Below are positions 1-10,500 of a stretch of DNA of 64,000 nt, piece after piece. The stretch is from positions 31,624,614-31,688,613 of the forward strand of contig OZ024930.1 in the NCBI GenBank assembly GCA_964017235.1, given 5' to 3'. A program made the position numbers and the translations under genes. The notes beneath the pieces are model-generated. The model worked only from the letters and a program-made list of their open reading frames with translations. It was not told where the DNA came from and did no database searches. This stretch comes from Sabellastarte sp. h YS-2021. Taxonomy: Eukaryota; Annelida; Polychaeta; Sabellida; Sabellidae. How positions within the stretch are numbered: position 1 is the stretch's first letter; each line of letters opens with the position of its first letter.

Positions 1-3000
1 TCTATCTCGCACGGTTAAGGAGATAGAAGCAAATTTGTGTTTTGCCATTTTTGGCAAAAATTCGAAAATTTAAAATGGCCGCCATTTTTGGGGAGGGGAA
101 AATTTTTTGAAAATTGCAAAGAGTACACTCCTTAGATACCCTGTGGGTTGAAAATTTCGACGAAATCGCTCTATCTCACACGGTTAAGGAGATAGAAGGA
201 AATTTGTGTTTTGCCATTTTTGGCAAAAATTCGAAAATTCAAAATGGCCGCCATTTTTGGGGAGGGGAAAATTTTTTGAAAATTGCAAATATTACATTCC
301 TTAGATACCCTGTGGGTCAAAAATTTCCACGAAATCGCTCTATCTCGCACAGTTAAGGAGATAGAAGGAAATTTGTGTTTTGCCATTTTTGGCAAAAATT
401 CGAAAATTCAAAATGGCCGCCATTTTTGGGGAGGGGAAAATTTTGGGAAAATTGCAAAGATTGCATTCCTTAGATACCCTGTGGGTCGAAAATTTCGACG
501 AAATCGCTCTATCTCGCACGGTTAAGGAGATAGAAGCAAATTTGTGTTTTGCCATTTTTGGCAAAAATTCGAAAATTCAAAATGGCCGCCATTTTTGGGG
601 AGGGGAAAATTTTTTAAAAATTACCAAGAGTACAATCCTCAGATACCCTGTGGGTCGAAAATTTTGACGAAATCGCTCTATCTGGCACGGTTAAGGAGAT
701 ACAAGCAAATTTGTGTTTTGCCATTTTTGGCAAAAATTCGAAAATTCAAAATGGCCGCCATTTTTGGGGAGGGGAAAATTTTTTGAAAATTGCAAAGATT
801 ACATTCCTTAGATACCCTGTGGGTTGAAAAATTTCGACGAAATCGCTCTATCTCGCACGGTTAAGGAGATAGAAGCAAATTTGTGTTTTGCCATTTTTGG
901 CAAAAATTTGAAAATTCAAAATGGCCGCCATTTTAGGGGAGGGGAAATTTTTTTTTAAATTGCCAAGAATACAATGCTCAAATACCTGTGGGTCGAAAAT
1001 TTTGACGAAATCGCTCTATCTCGCATGGTTAAGGAGATAGAAGGAAATTTGTGTTTTGCCATTTTTGGCAAAAATTCGAAAATTCAAAATGGCCGCCATT
1101 TTTGGGGAGGGGAAAATTTTGGGAAAATTGCAAAGATTGCATTCCTTAGATACCCTGTGGGTCGAAAATTTCGACGAAATCGCTCTATCTCGCACGGTTA
1201 AGGAGATAGAAGCAAATTTGTGTTTTGCCATTTTTGGCAAAAATTCGAAAATTCAAAATGGCCGCCATTTTTGGGGAGGGGAAAATTTTTTAAAAATTAC
1301 CAAGAGTACAATCCTCAGATACCCTGTGGGTCGAAAATTTTGACGAAATCGCTCTATCTGGCACGGTTAAGGAGATAGAAGCAAATTTGTGTTTTGCCAT
1401 TTTTGGCAAAAATTCGAAAATTCAAAATGGCCGCCAATTTTGGGGAGGGGAAAATTTTTTGAAAATTGCAAAGATTGCATTCCTTAGATACCCTGTGGGT
1501 CGAAAATTTCGACGAAATCACTCTATCTCGCACGGTTAAGGAGATAGAAGCAAATTAGTGTTTTGCCATTTTTGGCAAAAATTCGAAAATTCAAAATGGC
1601 CGCCATTTTTGGGGAGGGGAAAATTTTTTGAAAATTGCAAAGAGTACACTCCTCAGATACCCTGTGGGTCGAAAATTTTGACGAAATCGCTCTATCTCGC
1701 ACGGTTAAGGAGATAGAAGCAAATTTGTGTTTTGCCATTTTTGGCAAAAATTCGAAAATTTAAAATGGCCGCCATTTTTGGGGAGGGGAAAATTTTTTGA
1801 TAATTGCAAAGAGTACACTCCTTAGATACCCTGTGGGTTGAAAATTTCGACGAAATCGCTCTATCTCACACGGTTAAGGAGATAGAAGGAAATTTGTGTT
1901 TTGCCATTTTTGGCAAAAATTCGAAAATTCAAAATGGCCGCCATTTTTGGGGAGGGGAAAATTTTTTGAAAATTGCAAATATTACATTCCTTAGATACCC
2001 TGTGGGTCGAAAATTTCCACGAAATCGCTCTATCTCGCACGGTTAAGGAGATAGAAGGAAATTTGTGTTTTGCCATTTTTGGCAAAAATTCGAAAATTCA
2101 AAATGGCCGCCATTTTTGGGGAGGGGAAAATTTTTTAAAAATTACCAAGAGTACAATCCTCAGATACCCTGTGGGTCGAAAATTTTGACGAAATCGCTCT
2201 ATCTGGCACGGTTAAGGAGATACAAGCAAATTTGTGTTTTGCCATTTTTGGCAAAAATTCGAAAATTCAAAATGGCCGCCATTTTTGGGGAGGGGAAAAT
2301 TTTTTGAAAATTGCAAAGATTACATTCCTTAGATACCCTGTGGGTTGAAAAATTTCGACGAAATCGCTCTATCTCGCACGGTTAAGGAGATAGAAGCAAA
2401 TTTGTGTTTTGCCATTTTTGGCAAAAATTTGAAAATTCAAAATGGCCGCCATTTTAGGGGAGGGGAAATTTTTTTTTAAATTGCCAAGAATACAATGCTC
2501 AAATACCTGTGGGTCGAAAATTTTGACGAAATCGCTCTATCTCGCATGGTTAAGGAGATAGAAGGAAATTTGTGTTTTGCCATTTTTGGCAAAAATTCGA
2601 AAATTCAAAATGGCCGCCATTTTTGGGGAGGGGAAAATTTTGGGAAAATTGCAAAGATTGCATTCCTTAGATACCCTGTGGGTCGAAAATTTCGACGAAA
2701 TCGCTCTATCTCGCACGGTTAAGGAGATAGAAGCAAATTTGTGTTTTGCCATTTTTGGCAAAAATTCGAAAATTCAAAATGGCCGCCATTTTTGGGGAGG
2801 GGAAAATTTTTTAAAAATTACCAAGAGTACAATCCTCAGATACCCTGTGGGTCGAAAATTTTGACGAAATCGCTCTATCTGGCACGGTTAAGGAGATAGA
2901 AGCAAATTTGTGTTTTGCCATTTTTGGCAAAAATTCGAAAATTCAAAATGGCCGCCAATTTTGGGGAGGGGAAAATTTTTTGAAAATTGCAAAGATTGCA

Positions 3001-4430
3001 TTCCTTAGATACCCTGTGGGTCGAAAATTTCGACGAAATCACTCTATCTCGCACGGTTAAGGAGATAGAAGCAAATTAGTGTTTTGCCATTTTTGGCAAA
3101 AATTCGAAAATTCAAAATGGCCGCCATTTTTGGGGAGGGGAAAATTTTTTGAAAATTGCAAATATTACATTCCTTAGATACCCTGCGGGTCGAAAATTTC
3201 CACGAAATCGCTCTATCTCGCACGGTTAAGGAGATAGAAGCAAATTAGTGTTTTGCCATTTTTGGCAAAAATTCGAAAATTCAAAATGGCCGCCATTTTT
3301 GGGGAGGGGAAAATTTTTTGAAAATTGCAAAGAGTACACTCCTCAGATACCCTGTGGGTCGAAAATTTTGACGAAATCGCTCTATCTCGCACGGTTAAGG
3401 AGATAGAAGCAAATTTGTGTTTTGCCAGTTTTGGCAAAAATTCGAAAATTTAAAATGGCCGCCATTTTTGGGGAGGGGAAAATTTTTTGAAAATTGCAAA
3501 GAGTACACTCCTTAGATACCCTGTGGGTTGAAAATTTCGACGAAATCGCTCTATCTCACACGGTTAAGGAGATAGAAGGAAATTTGTGTTTTGCCATTTT
3601 TGGCAAAAATTCGAAAATTCAAAATGGCCGCCATTTTTGGGGAGGGGAAAATTTTTTGAAAATTGCAAATATTACATTCCTTAGATACCCTGTGGGTCGA
3701 AAATTTCCACGAAATCGCTCTATCTCGCACGGTTAAGGAGATAGAAGCAAATTTGTGTTTTGCCATTTTTGGCAAAAATTCTAAAATTCAAAATGGCCGC
3801 CATTTTTGGGGAGGGGAAAATTTTTTGAAAATTGCAAGGAGTACACTCCTTAGATACCCTGTGGGTCGAAAATTTCGACGAAATCACTCTATCTCACACG
3901 GTTAAGGAGATAGAAGGAAATTTGTGTTTTGCCATTTTTGGCAAAAATTCGAAAATTCAAAATGGCCGCCATTTTTGGGGAGGGGAAAATTTTTTGAAAA
4001 TTGCAAAGAGTACACTCCTTAGATACCCTGTGGGTCGAAAATTTTGCCGAAATCGCTCTATCTGGCACGGTTAAGGAGATAGAAGCAAATTAGTGTTTTG
4101 CCATTTTTGGCAAAAATTCGAAAATTCAAAATGGCCGCCATTTTTGGTGAGGGGAAAATTTTTTGAAAATTGCAAAGAGTACACTTCTCAGATACCCTGT
4201 GGGTCGAAAATTTTGACGAAATCGCTCTATCTCGCACGGTTAAGGAGATAGAAGCAAATTTGTGTTTTGCCATTTTTGGCAAAAATTCGAAAATTTAAAA
4301 TGGCCGCCATTTTTGGGGAGGGGAAAATTTTTTGAAAATTGCAAATATTACATTCCTTAGATACCCTGTGGGTCGAAAATTTCGACGAAATCGCTCTATC
4401 TCGCACGGTTAAGGAGATAGAAGCAAATTA
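1..4430. repeat. 169-bp satellite array with higher-order structure
   Basis: About 26 monomers of 169 bp run head to tail; the word TAAGGAGATA recurs from 16 to 4410 at exactly 26 x 169 bp. Each monomer holds several dyads: CTATCTC..GAGATAG, TTTTGCC..GGCAAAA and AAAATGGC-C-GCCATTTT. Variant monomers recur at offsets of 1521 bp (9 monomers; for example the CAAATACCTGTGGG variant near 978 and 2499) and 1690 bp (10 monomers; for example 114, 1804 and 3494), so multi-monomer blocks were duplicated. 169 is not a multiple of 3, so the many 74-95 codon reading frames rotate through frames on both strands and are not genes. The array opens at the window edge and lies beyond the last visible COG4 exon, presumably in its intron 7. 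Confidence 0.97.
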
Positions 4431-4856
4431 CTCAAAAGTAGTACTGAAAATACACAATGAAGTACCTAAATGGCTATTACTCATGTACTGACAAAGCTAT
4501 CAGTCCCAAATGCAATACCAAGCGAGCTATGGACATAACAATCTTGTATTCAAAATTGTAGTAAAATATCTTTAATTATTTTGGCTTAAATGCACGGAAA
4601 CCAATGGGTACTGAAAATAGCTGTACTTAAGTATTACTCAGTAAGCAAAAGAGGTACAACAGCCAAAAGCAATCCCAAGCAAGCTACTGACCCAATAAGC
4701 CTGCATACCAAATTTGGTGACAATAGCTCTAATACTTTTCCTTTAAATGAGCGGAAACCATGCGTGACGCCGGACATCGGACGCCGGACGCCGGACATCG
4801 GACGGCGAAAAAAGCAAAAATAATATATCCACCCCCCAGGGGGGTGGACATAATTA
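4431..4856. mobile_element. Right end of satellite-bearing element: degenerate units, GC-rich tract, hairpin
   Basis: After the 169-bp array come degenerate units with words such as CTATTACTC and GTACTGA. A GC-rich tract at 4764-4806 is built of GACGCCGGACATCGG-like repeats. A perfect 10-bp-stem hairpin with a 1-nt loop follows at 4828-4848 (TCCACCCCCC / GGGGGGTGGA). The order array, GC-rich repeat, hairpin is the same as at 10155-12000 and 17600-19667, so I infer this is the end of a tandem-repeat-carrying element of the Helentron/TR-MITE kind. Confidence 0.5.
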
Positions 4857-5518
4857 CTCATGAACTTGTAATAAAACATAAAAGTCTGTGTACTTTTCTT
4901 CTTTTCTATGTTTAATCATAAAAATTGGAAGTTTTACAGTAGTTTTTACCTTTGTACCCAATAACTGTGTGAGAGAAGCGAATCGATCAGATCAAGTGAT
5001 TTTGGGGTAAAATACAAAGTACACTAACAGATCCAGATGACTAGTTTCAGTATATACAACTAATACAAGCACAGCCATTCAGCCAAACAGAAATTTTTTT
5101 TTTGTTCTAATAAAGCATATCAATGTAAAATTTAAAATAGATGAACTGAATCTAAATTTCAAATCTAATGTTTTCACATTTAAAATGAAAATTTCCTTTA
5201 AATTTACATCTGGGGTAGTATTCACAAGGATTGTTTAAATGTCCTTGGCTTTGAATTAAAAGTGTTCTCCATTCATCTTATAAAAGCAGCAGAGTTTGAC
5301 GAGATCCCTATTTGTAGGTCCAGAAACCAGTGCTTAAACAAGAAACGTGCTCTAGAATAACACTGTAAAAAGACTACAGGAGACTCTGAATAACTAGAAT
5401 CTCCAATATCCTAATCCACAGGATTTTGGTTCCAACTTATGACAACTTCCACTTTCACATACAAAAACAAGACCACTGCCACATTGTGTATCTCCTGCCG
5501 AGTATTAAAGGGGAAGGA
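4857..5518. other. Unassigned intronic sequence
   Basis: AT-rich DNA between the two satellite families, presumably in COG4 intron 7. I see no exon-like frame, RNA gene or clear repeat here. Confidence 0.5.
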
Positions 5519-6412
5519 ATACCGTTTCCGAGATAGTCTCAATTTTTCAGTTTTCACTAAAATCCAAGATGGCCGCCAAAAGTGGCGAAAATTGAAATTT
5601 TGCTCCTAGGCACAGAATACTCCTGTACTCCCCTGCGGATCAAAAATTCGCTCGAAATCGATCTATCTCTTACCGCTTCCAAGATATTTTCAATGGTTTA
5701 TTTTCCGCTAAAATCCAAGATGGCTGCCAAAAGTGGCGAAAATTGAAATTTTTTCCTTTGCATAGGATACTCTCGTAGTACCCTGCAGGTCAAAAATTCG
5801 CTCGAAATTGCTCGATCTCTTACAGTTGTCGAGATATGCACACTTTTTCATTTTCTGCTAAAATCCAAGATGGCCACCAAAAGTGGCGAAAATTGAAATT
5901 TTTCCCCTAGGCACAAGATACTCCTGTACTACCCTGTGGTCAAACATTCGCTCGAACTCGCTCTATCTCTTACTGTTCCCAGATATTTTCAATGTTTTAT
6001 TTTCCGCTAAAATCCAAGATGGCCGCCAAAAGTAGCGAAAACTGAAATTTTTCCCCTAGGGACAGGCTGTGGGTCAAAAATTCGCTCGAAATCGCTCTAT
6101 CTCTTACATTTCCGAGATATTTTCAATGGTTTATTTTCCGCTAAAATCCAAGATGGCCGCCAAAAGTGGCAAAAATTGAAATTTTTTCCCTTTGCATAGG
6201 ATACTCGTTTGCTACCCTGTGGGTCAAATATTCACTCAAAATCGCTCTATCTCTTACCATTTCCGAGATATTCACAATTTTTCATTTTCCACTAAAATCC
6301 AAGATGGCCGCCAAAAGTGACAAAAATTGAAATTTTTCCCCTTTGCATAGGATACTCTTGTACTACCCTGTGGGTAAAATATTCGCTCGAAATCGCTCTA
6401 TCTCTTACCAAA
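5519..6412. repeat. Diverged ~150-bp satellite related to the 169-bp array
   Basis: Six monomers are marked by CCAAGATGGCCGCC-like cores at about 5564, 5715, 5865, 6014, 6148 and 6299. Spacing is 149-151 bp with one 134-bp deleted unit. The stretch ACCCTGTGGGTCAAAAATTC followed by CGCTCGAAATCGCTCTATCTC matches the 169-bp monomer (ACCCTGTGGGTCGAAAATTTC, then GACGAAATCGCTCTATCTC). The two families therefore share ancestry, and this one is older and more eroded. Confidence 0.9.
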
Positions 6413-7437
6413 GTTCACAAAAAGCAAAAAATATTGGACGGCATAAAAATTCATTAGGACTAGTAATTTACCAAAAAATATATAACTGTAGCAGTTTTAG
6501 AGGAAACTGCGTGACAAACGTACGCACACGTGGACACACAAACGTATGCAAACACATGGTGCAAATTATAATAAAGCATTTCCTGATTTTGGGATTGTCA
6601 GGGTTTGTTCCACTTATACTTCAATTTGACCTTCTATCATATGTTACAACTTCAGCCTTACTTTTCGCTCAAATTTCCTGTTTGCTTTAAAATGCTCTAT
6701 GATCTTTCTAGCTTGTCTATCACACTCTCTCTGAAGATGTTGCATCATTGTCAGCAATCGACCCATTCCTACAAAAATACTACAACGTGGTAACTAATAT
6801 CAAATTTAAGTATTACTTGTACCCTAATCTGCAACAAAATATAAACATGATTAATGGTATACAACTCATAAAGTTGGTTTAGGTAAATGTGATGGCCATT
6901 GACCTGCAATGTCCAATCCAATACAATCAGCTGAGTAGCACAAGAAAACTTGGTACAAAACGGCAGGAAATAATAATTTTGCAAGAGTTGAAAATATTGA
7001 ACATATAGATAATAGGAGCTTGCATATTACTGGCTTTACTGTACTTAGACTATAAGGTTATTTTTATAGCAGGTCCTTACAAGAAAGAGTGTCCATGTTT
7101 AAAATTGCTTTGGACAGTATTTCCCTGTAGTATAAAACAGTTACCAATACTTTGCGATGCTTTGATCATTGCCTGGCAGACAGAAAGTCTATATGTTGGA
7201 AAATTCTCTTCAGTTTCATTACAGTTACAAATACTTAGAAGGTAGGCCTATACCTATCACCAGAATAGGTTTCCATCACAGTCTGATTCATCTTGTATAA
7301 GATCAGATAAATGGCTTAGCCAAACAATACATGTCTGGCTGTTACTAAAGTCTTTACAGACAGGTCTCAGTTTAACATTACCATTATACTCAGGTTGCCG
7401 ATATCTAACCATGCTTAGACTTATGACTTGCTCTTAC
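6413..7437. other. Unassigned stretch next to COG4 exon 7
   Basis: Non-repetitive AT-rich sequence. The minus strand was read for the next expected COG4 exon and none was found, so that exon probably lies left of the window. A 115-codon frame at 6343-6690 has no recognisable domain. Confidence 0.5.
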
Positions 7438-7594
7438 CATAGTAAGTCTCCACCAGAGGCTGGTGGATCTCCACCACCCTGGCAATGCCTTCAAACAACA
7501 TGGTGAGGGTGTCGGAGTAAATGACATTGGCACGCTTGTCACTGGGTGAAGCCGCAAGTGCAAGCTTCAGGTTCTTGTCTCCAGTGTCAGACAG
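7438..7594 (-). CDS. COG4: COG4 coding exon 7 (residues 227-278)
   Basis: Encodes [19 protein letters not shown] on to [20 protein letters not shown]. Acceptor TATTTCAG, donor GTAAGA, ends in phase 1 after the YYG codons. This is the last COG4 exon in the window. Confidence 0.95.
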
Positions 7595-10500
7595 CTGAAA
7601 TACAAAGTACAATATATAGTATGGGTCATCAGGACCACAGACATACATGGACTTCCTAAACCTCCACCAATGAGATCTGACAATCCTTTTCTTGCTCTGG
7701 GTAGACTTTGATCACTGTTTCACCAATACATTTTCTGTGGATACCTTTCAATTTCTGGCAAAAGGTAATGACACCTGCACACAAAAAAACATTTGGGACT
7801 CACCTGTGAACACACGTATGTATTGAGTTGACTCACCTACATTCAAGAACACTTCACCATCTCGCATGTGGACACATAAAGGCACCCTCCATTCAATCCT
7901 CATTCAAACACAAATACTTTATAAGGCCACTCCAAACATAAAGATTTAAGGAAATATCTCACAAAGACAATCCCTGTTTTAACTTATGGCTTATGTATGT
8001 TCTCAGTTGAATCTAAATCAGCTTCAAAGCCCTGGAAACAAAGGCTGATTTTTGGAAATGATCCGACCACTACTACCCATTCTCTGAAACTTAGCAGCTT
8101 AGAGAATGTTTTCATTAATTTAGCACAGTATAAATGATTCAAATTAAACTCACATCTGTGAATATATATAAGCAGCTATTAAACTCAGCCATGAACACAA
8201 ATACCAAACAATTACACTCATCTGTGACAATGAGAAATGGTAATCACCTGTGAACACAAGTACTTGGAGAACTTGGTGAGGCCCGCCTCGTGTTCTCCTA
8301 TCAGTGGGAAGATCTTAAAGAATCTCTCCACTGAAGCCACATCCCCTGCATGTACTGCTGCATCAAACTGTCTGTGTACAATGGCTCTCAGCTTGTCCTG
8401 AGCCTCATGTAGCAGCTTGAAGGAGGTGTCAAGTGTGCTGCCTGAAGCCACAGAATAGGGACACTAATGTCACTGTCAATCATGATATCATGAAATAGAG
8501 ATAGTATTGTCACTGTCTATCATGATATCATGAAATAGAGATAGTATTGTCACTGTCTATCATGATATCATGAAATAGGGATAGTATTGTCACTGTCTAT
8601 CAAGATATCATGAAATAGGGATAGTATTGTCACTGTCTATCAAGATATCATGAAATAGGGATAGTATTGTCACCGTCTATCATGATATCATGAAATAGGG
8701 ATAGTACTGTCACTGTCTATCATGATATCATGAAATAGGGATAGTATTGTCACTGTCAATTGTGATGTCACAGACTAGGGAAAGTAGGAAATGTTATTGT
8801 CAATTGTGACATCACAGAAAAGTGACAGGAGCCATTGTCAGCTATGATATCATTATAACTTGGGATCACGGTATCAAGAGTGGTATTGTGATTATAAATT
8901 TAAGGGTACACAAAATATCTGATATATTAGGTAAATGTCGTACTGATTGAATATTTTGTCAGTTGGAACTCTAGCAAAGTGTGTCAAATTTTATGAAACT
9001 CTCTGAACAAAATGCCAACTTATCGAATAAATTAAGTAATGTAAATTGCATACACGAAACAGAAATGATAGAGTTTTACACAGTTTGTCTGAAACACTTT
9101 GGGTAAGTTGTATAAACAAGAGGAGAGTGCCCGTGAACGGGCACTGTGTCAGCTGACTGAGTGTTTTTGATTTGTGAAGGTGATTAGAGGACAGAATAAT
9201 TATCAGGAAAAGGGCTGTACAGAAATACAGTAAATGGTAACTGAACAGCAAGTTCGAAAGAAATTCCGAAGCTGACAGAAGAAAAGGATAAAAAAGTTGT
9301 GCCCTGTAAATGGTATTATGAAGGAAAATAACAAGGTAATTGTTTAAGTGTAAAAAATAGGTTAAAACATATTTAAAGAAATACTACAAATGCAATATCC
9401 TCGTTTGACCTTGAAGAAGGGGTCCAAGGTCAAATCTAACCACACAAATACATTCCCAGCCCATGATTTCCTATGGTTTACCATTCCAAACCTCTAGGAC
9501 CAATTATAAATGAGTTATAAGCACTTTTAAGCTTGGCTGTCCTCATTTGACCTTGAAGGAGGGGTCCAAAGGTCAAATCTGACCATACCAAAAGATTCCG
9601 AGCCAATGATTTCCTATGGGATGGTTTACCATCCCAAATCTCTGTCACCAATAATAAGCGAGTTGTAGGCACTTTCAATTTTCGCTATCCTCATTTGACC
9701 TTGAAGGAGGGTTCCAAGGTCAAATCGGACCATATCAACAGATTCACAGCCCATGATTTCCTGTCTGTTTACCATCCCAAACCTCTGGGACCAATAATAA
9801 GCGAGTTATAAGCACTTTTAAGTTTGGCTATCCTTGTTGGACCTTGAAGGAGGGGTCATTGAAGGTCAAATCTGACCACACCAAAAGATTCCCACCCCAT
9901 GATTTCCTACAGGTTGGTTTATCATCCCAAACCTCTAGGATCAATAATAAGGGAGATATAAGCACTTTTCATGACTGACAAAAAACACCTGTGGCGGCCA
10001 TCTTGTTTCTCAAAATGGGGCCAAAAATATTCCCAGACAACATTTTATGGTTATTAATATATACTGCAAACTTAAGAAAGCTAGCTATAATTTTTTTTTT
10101 CATCAGAGCAGTAATGGTGAAATCTCTCTCTACACACTGCGGCTATCCAGTGGATACAATGATTTACTCAACAGTGAGAACCTGAAAGTAGCTATTGCTC
10201 AGCTATGCCATGACATAGAGGTCTGCAATTTCACTATGTTATAGCTGACCAAAAATTCTGTGAATAACATATTTAACAAATTACTCTAAATGTAATAGTT
10301 TTCAAGTTACAACTGATTTACTCAACAGCGAGAACCTCAAAGGAACTATTACTCAGCTATGCAATGAGCTACATGTCTGAAATTTTACTATGTTATAGCT
10401 AACCCAAAAGTAGGTGAACAACATATTTAAGCAAACTACTGTAAATGCAATAGTTTTCAAGCTACAACTGATTTACTCAATAGTGAGAACCTGAAAATAG

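Noticed and set aside
114..4282. Many 74-95 codon open frames on both strands with similar proteins (FAIFGKNSKIQNGRHFWG and reverse-frame versions)
   Set aside because: They are translations of the 169-bp satellite in rotating frames; both strands are equally open and stops recur with the monomer period.
4764..4806. CpG-island promoter
   Set aside because: The GC-rich stretch is only ~40 bp of simple repeats at an element end.
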